Source of the DNA: Henckelia pumila
Taxonomy: Eukaryota > Streptophyta > Magnoliopsida > Lamiales > Gesneriaceae
Direction of reading: 5' to 3'
Assembly: GCF_033568475.1 (NCBI RefSeq)
Contig: NC_133121.1
Span: 135,564,375-135,628,374, forward strand
Length of the DNA: 64,000 nt
The position numbers and the translations under genes are program-made. Positions 11,293 through 21,112 of this stretch are shown here, in pieces; the stretch's first letter is position 1; every line of letters starts with the position of its first letter. The notes beneath the pieces were generated by a model. That model was not told the DNA's origin. It made no database searches and was given only the letters and a program-made list of their open reading frames with translations.

Positions 11293-11624
11293 GGGAAAAA
11301 TGATTTTTTTGCCATTAATTAACTTGTCTATTTATTAGTTTGGTCTATTAGGTATTCAAATTTTGGTTTTGATTAAATTAATTTTACTTTATTTAATATT
11401 TTGGTCTAATTACTGATATAACACTTTGACAAGTCAGCATTTTCCAAAGCCACCTCATCACTTTTCGGTGTCACGTTATCATTTTCTGGTGTTACACTTA
11501 CACCAACAATTAGACCAAAATAACCAAAAACTAAAATTTAGTGTAATAAACCCAAACTTTGAAATTTTAATAGACCAAAACCCAAACGTGAACAAGCTAG
11601 TGGGAAAAAATCGATTTATTTCCC
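11293..11624. mobile_element. fold-back MITE, about 330 bp
   Basis: The left end GGGAAAAATGATTTTTTT and the right end, read inverted, GGGAAATAAATCGATTTTTT, pair with each other, and pairing continues inwards through TTGGTCTA/TAGACCAA blocks. The flanks do not show an obvious target duplication. It resembles the fold-back element at 46211-46511 in style. Confidence 0.65.
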
Positions 11625-12013
11625 TCCTTAAAATAATGAAAATTGCATATTATTCAGTATAAATTAAGAGAAACACTCCCAACTTTTTCCTTGTTAATTA
11701 ATTTCATAATTCTGATTTTTCATATAAAAATTTAATTAAACAGATCGAATATGATATGATCAAATTATAAGAGCTCCATATTAAAATTAACAGTCACATA
11801 GGTAAAATAATGTTACACAAAACTCTTATAAGACGGTCTCATGCGTCAATTTTGTGAAAAACATCTCCTATTCGATCGTACCCATGTTGAAAAATTATTG
11901 TTTGTTATATCAAGATTATTAATTAATTTCTTTGTAGAAATGGGTTGGATTGATCTGTTTAACGAATATATATAAATTTCTGAGACTGTCACAAAAAACC
12001 TATTCATAATGTT
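11625..12013. other. upstream block of bZIP unit A plus dispersed-repeat fragment
   Basis: 11655-11810 matches 29835-29985, an upstream block of bZIP unit B. From about 11815 a fragment of the dispersed repeat with AGACGGTCTCA is present. ATGTT at 12009-12013 is the left target duplication of the solo LTR. Confidence 0.65.
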
Positions 12014-14237
12014 TGTGACGACCCGAGTTCTAATCTCTCAATAATCATTAATCAACAATCATAGACAACAATCAATGTCTAGACAAAAGAATAAAAAAAA
12101 AAAATTTTTTAAAGAACAAAGCACCTCGCTCGATCGGTGAAAAACCACCGATCGAGCGAGCTCATCATGCTCAACTCTCGGTGCCTGAACAATTGGTCTC
12201 GCTCGATCTGCCAAATATTGCAGATCGAGCGAGCCCTCCGAGTGCAACCCTCTGTCCAGTAAAAAGAAGGCCTCGCTCGATCGGTCATTTCCTACCGATC
12301 GAGCGAGCGCAGGAACAGAAGAAAAATCAGAGAAAGTTGCTGCTGTCAAAACGAGATCTACCATGCCATTCAACCTAGTATCAACTCTTATGGATTCCAT
12401 ACATAATCAGAAACCAACAAGCATGCTAAACATGGTATAGTTGATAGGATTGAATCATCTCCAAGCCTTTAAAACATAAACAAGGCTTCTCAAAATAAAC
12501 AAGAACATTGCTATATAAACAAGATCAAGATACATCATGTTGATTCAAGGATTTACATCATGTCTCAATCCTATAAACATCAACAAAACCAGTACTAAAT
12601 CATCTACAAGTTTTGGTACAAGTATCTTATAACATGATCATGTTTAAGGCTCAAATATACATCATGACAGCTCATTCAACTTCTAACTCGGATCATCACG
12701 CTATGTTCCTCTCATCCCTTGTTCTTTAAGTACGCCTTTGCCCGGTTCCACTCCCTCCTATTGCATTGACACATACAACAAAACAATAGCCGGATAACTC
12801 CGGTGAGAAATAGATTTCCCAGTAAAAGCGACTAAACATGCATAACAAACACATATCAAGATCATGATATAAAAGTAAATACAATGCATGTTTTCAAAAC
12901 AAGGTTCATTTCGTCATTCGTCAATTGGGATCCCGAGAAGTAGATATCATAACTAATCCACCGACTCTCCCGCTCGAGGTGGGGTTACTTATCTTTCTTC
13001 TCTAGACTTTGAAGCAATCATATATGCAAATCAGACGCTAGACTAAAACAACCACCCAGACCATACATATACGATTCCTCAAATCGTCTATTCGAACGTT
13101 TTCGTTCATTTCAAAATCAAGGAATAAGTCTTCAAGATGAATGCAATATATCATCATCAAAGCATTCAGTATATCATCACTTATTCAATAACTCAAAGTA
13201 AAACACATAAGAGCAAATAATCAAACAAGTATGTGATTTAGGGGAACTCGATACAAACCATCTCGAGTTGTATTCCCAATCAAATAATAGTCCACTTTTA
13301 CCTTTCAAATGTGAAGTGTAGGATGTCTTCTAACTGTTCAACGCTGTACAAGATAACCAATATAAACCTTGACTCAATTCTGCTCAAAACCATACAACTT
13401 GAATGTAGAATAGTCTCAAACCTTGTTCCTTCTTCTCTCGATTTCGAAGTTAAGATCAATGAATTGAAATGTCCTGTTCAAGCACTGAAACGATAGCATA
13501 ACAATCAAGGAATCATCAGCTAATAGTTCAGCAACTTCGGAATCCAAAAACAATAACAAATCACTTCAAATCAATAGTTCGACGGCATATCGGTGTCACT
13601 TCGGCGATTCCGAACATATCAAGAACAACATCAGCTATATACAATTCAAAACCAGCATAATACTCAACATATCAACAGTTATTCAATCGAATCATAGCTG
13701 GAATTCATAAGAACATGATATACAAATCAATCTTCAATCCAACTTCAAGATTATCAAAGATAGAAGGTTAACAACCACACTTTCATATCAACATCTGATC
13801 TCTGTCAAATTCGACTTCTCAAACCTTGATAAACAAAGAAGAAACTTACATCAAATCGAAGTTCATCTTGCGAGGATTCCAGAACATCTTTCGGAATCAA
13901 AAACGGATCACCGTAGCAAAAGATATCGCAATTGAAAGATGAAGAAAAGCTTGGAATTTCTGTTCTCGGTTTTCCTCTGGTTTCTTGATTTGGATTTTCT
14001 GAATATTTTGAGGGATTACACGTGCATGCTGAGTCCTCAATATCAAATTCTGATAAGTGAAATAAAAATTGCACTTTAGCCCCTCAACTATGCAATAATT
14101 GCAATTCAGCCCTCAAATTCTCAATTTATTCAATTTCAATCCTAAATAATTTAAGAATATTAGAATTTAAATCAAAACTCTAAATATTCCCAAATTAAAT
14201 ATTCTCGGATCAAAATTAAATAATTATGGGCGTTACA
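12014..14237 (-). mobile_element. solo LTR of the E1 family
   Basis: This is a full-length LTR (2224 bp) read on the minus strand: it begins TGTGACGACC and ends GGGCGTTACA. It is bordered by perfect ATGTT duplications at 12009-12013 and 14238-14242. No internal region is present, so it arose by recombination between two LTRs. It is clearly more diverged from the E1 LTRs than these are from each other. Confidence 0.95.
12125..12307 (-). repeat. three-palindrome array in the solo LTR
   Basis: Palindromes at 12125-12160, 12198-12233 and 12272-12307 have starts 73 and 74 bp apart. Stems are again CTCGCTCGATC / GATCGAGCGAG. Loops and spacers differ from E1 but are alignable. In one palindrome the inner stem pair GGTG/CACC corresponds to GGTA/TACC in E1, a paired change. 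Confidence 0.9.
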
Positions 14238-14432
14238 ATGTTAACAATGGTGGTGAAAGGGATAAACATCTAAGTTATACCTATTTAAAACCTTGCTCTA
14301 GGATAAGTACAAACTATTGTAAATTCACAAGAATATTTTGTGTAGTATCCTGTAATACTACAGGTGAGATACATCCTGCTAAGGTAATTAAATGAAGACA
14401 AAAAAATGCATTTTTTGATGTGCTAGCTGGCT

Positions 14433-14466
<34 letters not shown>

Positions 14467-14616
14467 TGGGCAATTTGCGCGCACTGCATGCACCCACCCT
14501 CACAATTCACAAAATTTTCATTTTGTTTCTCCAGCAAGTAATCTCTTTTTTACTTGCAGAAAGATTCTGCAGATTATCTATACTTCATTATTTAACAGAT
14601 ATTGTTTCAATTAAAA
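14238..14616 (+). promoter_or_regulatory. upstream region of bZIP copy A
   Basis: It contains CCTGTAATACTACAGGTGAG (14350-14369) followed by CATCCTGCTAAGGTAA (14373-14388), a block repeated upstream of copy B at 48594 and 49667 and, in shorter form, at about 51911 and 52018. Where copy B has GGGTATATATACTC, copy A has an (AT)n run. GGTGGGCAATTTGCGCGCACT after the run has no counterpart in B. Confidence 0.65.
14436..14463. repeat. (AT)n run at the TATA position of bZIP copy A
   Basis: An (AT)14-type run lies between GCTAGCTGGCTTG and GGTGGGC. The matching place in copy B is a short TATATATA, so the TATA box seems to have grown into a microsatellite. Confidence 0.85.
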
Positions 14617-15281
14617 ATGGAAAATTTATCGCACAATATTATTCCAAAGATGTCATGTCCTCTCACTCTTGAAGAAGCTATGGAGCATGAAATGAAACAT
14701 GGCCGCCTTTTCAATGATCCAAACAACATGGATTTGAAGAAGATTAGAAGGTGAATTAAATTACTTCATTTTAAAAATTTTTTACAATGAGCTTTACATT
14801 TTCACTCGATCCCATTAGTTGTATACATGTATATACATATATATATATATAATATTATTAATGGACATCTAAGTACTCAGTTTTCCACTTTACATGCATA
14901 TGTTAATATTTCTGCAGGATTGTGTCAAACAGGCTCTCCGCGCAAAGATCCAGGATTAAGATTGTAAACTATACCCGTGATTCGGAAAAGATTATCAAGG
15001 ATTTAGAGGTAATTAATATTGTTCCATTTTAAAAAAAAAAAAAAAAAACTCAGAAACCCACAAACTAATTTACCATGTATTTTCAGGATAGAATATCATA
15101 TCCATTCAAAATTTGAAAGCTCCAAAGAGAAGAAAAAACTGTTAGAGCTTGAAAATGATTCCCTCCAACGAGAGCTGGAGGAACGTTCCACTAAATCCAA
15201 GAGTTTAGAAAGTAATTAAAATCACCACATACATATGATATCGATATATAATATTATAATATACATATATATAGAGAGAAA

Positions 15282-15439
15282 TTTTCAGCTGCCCAACCAA
15301 TGATGCCCGATTCGTCCCCGACCACTAAAATCTGATACCGTGTTTTAGTTATGCGAAAAATAAAAAAAACAACTAAAACCCAGTACCGGGTTTTAGTGGT
15401 CGGGAACGAAGTGGTGAAATATTGTTGGGCAGCTGAAAA
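15282..15439. mobile_element. MITE in intron 3 of bZIP copy A
   Basis: Perfect 16-bp terminal inverted repeats TTTTCAGCTGCCCAAC enclose 158 bp. The inside contains a second inverted pair around ACCGGGTTTTAGT and the sequence GTCCCCGACCACTAAAA. A related copy lies at 51070-51208, downstream of copy B. Flanks are AT dinucleotide runs, so the target duplication cannot be read. Confidence 0.85.
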
Positions 15440-15440
15440 G

Positions 15441-15482
<42 letters not shown>

Positions 15483-15486
15483 TTAC

Positions 15487-16221
15487 GTTCCCCTGCACCC
15501 TTGGGTGTTGGGGAAATTGGGGCGCCAGCAACTCATTTTTCTTTTTTTTTTTAATTTTTTTTAAAAAGAATTGGGCCCAAATTTGGGCCCAATTCATGAA
15601 ACCGTCTTCTTCCCCACCCGTCTTCTTCCCTCTCCCGTTCTCTGTTCATCACCTATCCCAAATCACAACCACCTACCCATCACCACCCCCAACACCGGCC
15701 ACCACCCTCTGCCGTCGACTCCTCGGCGCGAGGCCACTGCCTTTCAACCGTTTCCGCATCCCCTCGTCATCTTCGGTCGCAACCTATCACAACTCAACCA
15801 TTAACACGCCTTCCTAAGGTACGACGACCCCTCAACCCATCACCTATCACAAATCACCACCACCACCACCTCCCCATCACACGCCTTTTTATGCAGCAAA
15901 TCCCCTGTTGGAACTCTTGAATTTTGTGTTTCTTGAGGAAAGGGGGGTGTAGGGATCAGCGGGGTGCGGGGTGCACGGGCGGAGTAGGAGATCCTCCGAC
16001 GGAACCTTTTCCCCGAGCCGGCTGAGGAGCGGCGACCTCAAGGCGCGGAGGCGGCGGAGTTTCCCTCCTGAGAGAAGAAGCAGTGCACAGACAAAGCGGT
16101 TCCGAGAGATAAGCATTGGTCCAATTCACTAAAAAAAATTAAAAAAAAAAAAAAAAAAAAGAAAAATTGATGTGCCCAGCTGGCGCCCATGTTTCCCCTG
16201 CACCCTTGGGTGCAGGGGAAC
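15487..16221. mobile_element. long-TIR DNA element with GC-rich interior (Pack-MULE-like candidate)
   Basis: The left end GTTCCCCTGCACCC is repeated inverted on the right (GGGTGCAGGGGAAC), and the similarity goes on for about 95 bp through GGCGCCAGC, a T-run and GAATTGG. The interior (about 15595-16110) is far more GC- and CpG-rich than any host DNA nearby, which suggests captured genic sequence. No transposase is seen. AT-repeat flanks hide any target duplication. The interior shows short open frames on both strands, but I recognise no family. Confidence 0.68.
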
Positions 16222-16612
16222 ATAATTATATATATATTTAATTTATTGTGTGAACTGGCAATCGAAGAGGAGAGATCTCAGATAAAAATGCTGAAAGAAC
16301 CCTAGAAAACTGCACAAAAGAATAAGGGAAAAGAGATACAAGATCTCCATTTCGAGCCAGCCAAAGTCACTAAGCACGAAGATATAGATCCGTATGTCAA
16401 TTTCGATGCTCTTGTTGCAGCTGATGGTGGAAACTAGCACAATTTTTTGGATATTGACTTGATGGGAGTTGTTGTTTACATGAATTTTCTTTCTTGTCGT
16501 CGCGTCATCTTATGCTCAATTTCTTTTGTCATGATCTTTTAAAGTTCTGCCATAATAATAATTTCAAAATGTCTTGCATTACAATAGAATCAATGAAAGA
16601 TGGAGTACACCA

Positions 16613-16816
16613 CTACTTGAAACTAGAAGGTAACACAAAGGCTTCCCGGGCAAGAAGATGCGCTACTCGGTTCGCCGTTCTCATATGTTGGACAAATATA
16701 AAATTATCCAGCTCCAATAATGATTGAATCTCAATCACTAAAACCCCATTTGGTCCCAAATCTTCTATTGTACTTTTAATGGTTTCAATAGCTCTGCCAT
16801 AAATTTTTAAAAACAA
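16613..16816 (-). pseudogene. RNase H-like fragment of a LINE
   Basis: The minus-strand reading contains IETIKSTIEDLG, SLLELDNFIFVQHM and RTANRVAHLLAREAF. The last is the typical end of the RNase H-like domain found in plant non-LTR elements (H and A-x-x-LA positions). Only about 65 residues remain and nothing else of the element is seen. Confidence 0.72.
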
Positions 16817-16821
16817 ATTTT

Positions 16822-17529
16822 TGTTGGATCGATCAATCAGAAGATGTAATTATTGATTTTATGCTTCAGTAATTTCAATTAAATTGATAGTGCAATCTTA
16901 TTCTTTTAGTGGAGTAGAATAAGATTAATAAATTATGTTGATTAATCATGAGTTGATTAGATCAAATTAATTTATTGGAGCTTAATTTAATTGGGTCCGA
17001 TTAGGTCCCTTTGGTGGGTCAAATATAAAATCAAATAAATTATACGAGTTATAATTTATGGAATTCGTAGGAATAAATTAATATGATTATAGTATCATTA
17101 TCTATGGAAAATTTGAATTAAAACTTTAATGATATGATAATATATGATACGATTTTATAAACTATTAATTTATGAAAAAGAGATAATTCCATATTTAATA
17201 TTTGAAATTATCTCATCTTTCTAAACTAGTTTACATTTATAATTTATATAACATAGTCTTGTAGAAAGTTGTGATCACACACAAATAATCGGCCTATTCG
17301 AGTTTGAGAGAAAACCGGAGAAGTCTTGAGGGTTTGAAGCTTTAAGGCGCAGATCTGTTCCAGACAAGAGATCGTTAAAGCACGCTTCAAGGATAATCCT
17401 TATTTCTTTGTGTGTTTAATTAATTAATTCGTGTTAAATACGTAGAACAATCATGATTTTGTTTTATAAGATTATTGGAATCATATAAAACTAATTCTTG
17501 TGATTCGATTGCCTCAATCTTGGCTAACA
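16822..17529. mobile_element. solo LTR, 708 bp, probably Ty1/copia
   Basis: It begins TGTTGGATCG and ends TTGGCTAACA, and is flanked by perfect ATTTT duplications (16817-16821 and 17530-17534). DNA after it (TTATGGTTGCATGCAT) matches the uninterrupted copies at about 52787 and 55450. The superfamily is inferred from the TGTTGG start and the length. Confidence 0.85.
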
Positions 17530-18346
17530 ATTTTATGGTTGCATGCATATTTTTGCTCTGACTTAATGCACGAGAAATACACTATGCATGCACGTTTCAA
17601 TCTTTCATGCACGAGTTCATTTGAAATAAAAAATGTTTACTAATATTTTCCTTTAAAAAAAGAGCTTCACTGAGTAGCTAGTGATATATATATAATTTGA
17701 TGAATTATTAATTTGAGATTTTTTCAGTTTTCTTTATTTTTGCAAATTCTATCAGGCACAATCTGTGTATGATTAATTAATATTTCTCCTAATAGTATAT
17801 AGACCACATTCCTAATTAAACAATGAAAAAAAAATTAAAACCTCATAATTTTTCTATCTTCCAAAATACTTCATCAATATCCTTCCCAGCAAATTGTCCC
17901 AAATTATCCTTCTTTTAGCAAACCAAAATTATCCTATAATTCATCAAATGAACTGTACGTGTCCTATGCCTAGACATGAAAAAAAGATATTTTGAGATAA
18001 TAATATCGCAATTTAATATATTGTTTTGCTACTATGAAATATTTTTTTAAAATTTGTGATATTTAATTTTTTTAAAAAAAGTTATTTTTCACCAATCTAT
18101 GTCTCATTTGTGTTTTAATCCATTAACCCGTTAAAAGTTACAAAAGAAAAATAGAATGAACCCTCAACGAAGGATGCCACTTACCACTTACCAGTTACCA
18201 TACATCTATTTGGAGGGTGGAACAATAGTTGAAAAGAACAAATTTATTTATTGCTCACCAACTAAAGCTAATTCATACATTGTTCAAAACCATGGAGTAA
18301 TTCTCTCAAATAATACTTTCTGTGAGCAGGTCTCCTGTTAGATATT
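17530..18346. other. downstream flank of bZIP unit A / upstream flank of unit B
   Basis: 17530-17720 (CATGCACG-rich, then TTTAATTTG-like blocks) is related to 52780-52960 and 55440-55620. 18150-18340 is related to 11160-11290. No gene is visible between them. GATAT at 18342-18346 is the target duplication of the Tat element. Confidence 0.6.
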
Positions 18347-19183
18347 GTGATACCCCGATGAGGAAATCACCTTAGCTCAAATACGACCCTAAGGTAAAGA
18401 TCAATCCTTAGATAGACAGGATGGTGCAGGAGGTCGGCTCGGGAGATCCGTCAAGCTCCTCCACCACCATCACCCAGCTCGGGAGCTCGGGAGCTCAGTC
18501 AAGCTCCTCCACACCATCATCTAGTTCGGCTCGGGAGCTCAGCTCGGGAGCTCGGGAGCTCAGCTCGGGAGCTCAGGACCTCCTTCAAACTCCTCCACCA
18601 TCATCTCCATATTAGGTTGGGAGCTCTGGAATTCATCTCAGCCCCGATGTCAGTAGGGAGTTAGCTCGGTAGAGGGGTTGGACAACCTTGATGAGCTAGC
18701 TAAGATGTTAGGATCAGTGCTCAGGTTGAGTTCAGGGGTTCAGCAATAGATCACTCATCCCTTTTCCATATGACCCCGGGTAGTATAGCGTCCTCATGAT
18801 AACAGTTCAGCTCAGATTAAATGTTTGTTATTTCCTTTGTCAGACAAGATTCGGGCGAGATCTCAGCCTAAATATTCGGGATTGTGATCCCGGGATTCGC
18901 GGATTCTTGATAAGGAAGGTAGGCGCTAAATCCGGAGCTCTCTCCTATAAATACCAAGTTCATTTTCATTATTTGGATTCTAATTCTTCACTCGTGGGCA
19001 CACACCACTCTCTATATTTTTGCTATCCTAGCATCTGACTTGAGCGTCGGAGGGGATACGCCGGAACACCTTCCGGCCCCCCTTAACATTCTTGTTAGTG
19101 GTTTCAGGTCAGCAGCAGTTCATCTCTTATTTGGAGGAGTTTCTTCAGCTCATCCAAGGAGATCACTTTATTGAGGTATATCA
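18347..19183 (+). repeat. 5' LTR of Tat element
   Basis: Starts TGTGATACCCCG and ends GAGGTATATCA. The 18430-18620 part is built of irregular GGGAGCTC / CAGCTCGGGAGCTC repeats. A CTGACTTGAGCGTCGGAGG block near 19036 is typical of Tat-type LTRs. Confidence 0.96.
18944..18954 (+). promoter_or_regulatory. TATA box of Tat LTR
   Basis: CCTATAAATAC lies about 230 bp before the LTR end and is repeated in the 3' LTR at about 29402. It is the likely promoter of the genomic transcript. Confidence 0.75.
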
Positions 19184-19185
19184 AT

Positions 19186-19203
19186 TGGCGCCGTCTGTGG
19201 GAA
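19186..19203 (+). promoter_or_regulatory. primer-binding site of Tat element
   Basis: TGGCGCCGTCTGTGGGAA follows the LTR by two bases. It is the form commonly found in Tat-lineage elements; the exact tRNA (Arg or Asp type) is not certain from memory. Confidence 0.88.
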
Positions 19204-19223
19204 CATCGAGCTAAGACGTAGAT

Positions 19224-20651
19224 ATGGCAGGAAGAGGAAGAGGAAGGGGAAGAGAAAATGTGGCGGATATGACTGTAGATCAGCTCAGCCAGTTCATCAC
19301 TCAAACGGTGCAAGCGGCCATGGGTCACAATCCACCACCTCCTCCCGTGGGTCAGCCAAACCCAATGGATGCGGTGTGGGAAGAGATTAGGAGACTAGGT
19401 CGGCAAGTAGGAGGTCGGCCTGGGCCTATACAAAGGGAAAGTCCTTTTGCTCGGGCTATTCTAGATGAGGAACTCCCTGCAAATTTTAAGCAGCCTACTT
19501 TAGGGGAGTATGACGGGAGCTCAGATCCGGAGGAACACTTGGGGAGATTTGAAAATGCAGCCTTGTTGCATAGATATTCAGATGCAATTAAATGTCAGGT
19601 CTTCCTCACTACTTTGGTAAGGTCAGCCCAGCAATGGTTCAACCTTTTACAGCCTGGTAGTATTCAGAGTTTCAATGACTTCAGCTCAGCTTTTCTACAC
19701 CAGTATGCGAGTAGCAAGAAATATTTGAAGACTTCTCTCAGTTTGTTCAATATGAAGCAATCTGAGGTGGAATCGTTGCGGGAGTATGTTCAGCGCTTCA
19801 ATACAGCAGCTCTGGAAGTACCTGCTGCCACTGCTGACACCTTGGTCAACTCTTTCACTCAAGGGTTGAGAGGAGGGGAGTTTTTCAGATCCTTAGTCAA
19901 GAAGCCTCCTTTGACTTATGATGAGCTCCTTAGTAGAGCTGAGAAGTACGTGAATTTGGAGGATGCACAGAGGCAGAGGAGACAGGAAGGAACGTCTGGG
20001 AGTAAGCCCAGTGCCAAGGTGGGAGCAAAGGCCGAGGGGAAGACAGAAGGAGGAAGGAAGAGGGTGGCAAAAGAGATGAACAGGGCCAAAGGACCCTACC
20101 CCTATGTACCCCTATCGGTGAGCCTGGAGAAGGCAATGCAAGTATGTGAGGATAGGCGAGCACTTGTGAGGCCCCGCAATGCTGAGAAAGGCCCGCGGTT
20201 ACCGCCATCTGACAAGTTTTGCGATTTTCATCAGGAGTATGGGCATATCACCAATGATTGTCAGAGGCTAGGTGAGGAGGTTCAAAGGATCATGTATGAT
20301 GACCCTCGAATCAGAGCTGAGCTGACTCGAAGAGCAAATCCTCCTCGCCAAGGCCGAGATCCCCAATGGAGGAATCAAAGGAATGAAGATAGAGAGAATC
20401 AAGGTGATCATCAGGGAAGAGCTCCTCCAAACGGTCAAGGAGATAGGGTGCAGCAGATTGCAAATCATCCCGATCGGGGTGTTATCCATATGATCTCCGG
20501 GGGTAGTACGGATGGAGATTCGGGAAGGGCTCGCAAAGCTCACGGGCGTAGGTTGGAAAATTTTGAGGTAAGTTCTCAGCTCAGCTGTCCCACTGACCCG
20601 AACATCAGTTTCGGAAGGGAAGATTTAAAAGGATGTGGTGCTACCTCATAA
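19224..20651 (+). CDS. gag: gag of Tat element (475 aa)
   Basis: This is one intact frame from ATG 19224 (MAGRGRGRGRENV). The N-terminus is Gly/Arg-rich, then comes the retrotransposon gag domain at about residues 90-240 (GEYDGSSDPEEHLGRFENA, QQWFNLL, SLREYVQRFN). A basic linker follows, and a zinc-knuckle-like motif of CX2HX4HX4C spacing (CDFHQEYGHITNDC) lies near residue 335. It would form the virus-like particle and bind the genomic RNA. The last 10 or so residues are probably altered: the protease frame begins at 20635 one base out of phase, so gag and pol are either naturally offset here or separated by a one-base insertion near 20630. Confidence 0.9.
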   Translation: MAGRGRGRGRENVADMTVDQLSQFITQTVQAAMGHNPPPPPVGQPNPMDAVWEEIRRLGRQVGGRPGPIQRESPFARAILDEELPANFKQPTLGEYDGSSDPEEHLGRFENAALLHRYSDAIKCQVFLTTLVRSAQQWFNLLQPGSIQSFNDFSSAFLHQYASSKKYLKTSLSLFNMKQSEVESLREYVQRFNTAALEVPAATADTLVNSFTQGLRGGEFFRSLVKKPPLTYDELLSRAEKYVNLEDAQRQRRQEGTSGSKPSAKVGAKAEGKTEGGRKRVAKEMNRAKGPYPYVPLSVSLEKAMQVCEDRRALVRPRNAEKGPRLPPSDKFCDFHQEYGHITNDCQRLGEEVQRIMYDDPRIRAELTRRANPPRQGRDPQWRNQRNEDRENQGDHQGRAPPNGQGDRVQQIANHPDRGVIHMISGGSTDGDSGRARKAHGRRLENFEVSSQLSCPTDPNISFGREDLKGCGATS

Positions 20652-21084
20652 TGATCCCCTACTGGTCACCTTGACCATAGCCAATTATGACGTGGCTCGT
20701 ATCTTTGTGGATACTGGGAGCTCAGTAAACATTATCTTTAAAAAAACTTTGGACCAAATGAAATTGGAAGGATTTGAATTGGATCCAATCACCATAGAGT
20801 TGTATGGGTTCACGGGTCATGCTCTGCAACCATTGGGACAGATAGTGCTCCCCTTGTCCCTTGGGAGTGGAGAGCAGAGAGTAACCAAAATGGCTTGCTT
20901 CATCGTGGTGGAGGCACCATCCTCTTTCAATGGAATATTGGGGCGCCCTGCCCTGAGTGATTTTCGAGCCGTGACATCCACCTATCATCAGAAGTTGAAG
21001 TTCCCAAGTGGAAGAGAAGTGGGGGTTGTTCGGGGTGATCAGAAAGAAGCTCGGTTATGCTATGTGAATGAGGTAAGGGTTTGA
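20635..21084 (+). pseudogene. pol: protease part of Tat pol
   Basis: The frame opens as LPHNDPLLVTLTIANYDVAR and holds the aspartic protease motif FVDTGSSVNIIF (DTG) at about residues 25-36, and ILGRPALSDF near residue 102. It ends at TGA 21082-21084 and the next pol part is in another frame, so the polyprotein is interrupted here. The protease would process gag-pol. Confidence 0.87.
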
Positions 21085-21112
21085 TTCAAAAAAGAAGAAG
21101 AGGGAGGTAGGA

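Larger units (their letters stand above)
14617..16437 (+). pseudogene. bZIP transcription factor, copy A (broken)
   Basis: It is a paralogue of the intact gene at 49922-50831 with the same exon order. Exon 1 is 14617-14750 (start ATG, ends AG|GTGAAT) and exon 2 is 14918-15008, which together encode the N-terminal LTLEEAMEHEMKHG motif and the basic region (SNRLSAQRSR). Exon 3 begins at 15088 but has lost two bases near its start compared with copy B, which brings a TGA into frame; downstream the zipper (KKKLLELENDSLQRELEE) is still readable in the shifted frame. Exon 4 (about 16256-16437) lacks a clear AG acceptor and carries a TAG in place of a glycine codon. Intron 3 has swollen to about 1 kb by two transposon insertions. 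It is not expected to give a full protein; an N-terminal peptide with only the basic region is conceivable. Confidence 0.88.

Noticed and set aside
15351..15597. ORFs with runs of Ile-Tyr
   Set aside because: They read through (AT)n dinucleotide repeats.
18421..18615. Ser-rich ORF repeated at 28871
   Set aside because: Both are in the Tat LTRs and consist of GGGAGCTC repeats; non-coding.
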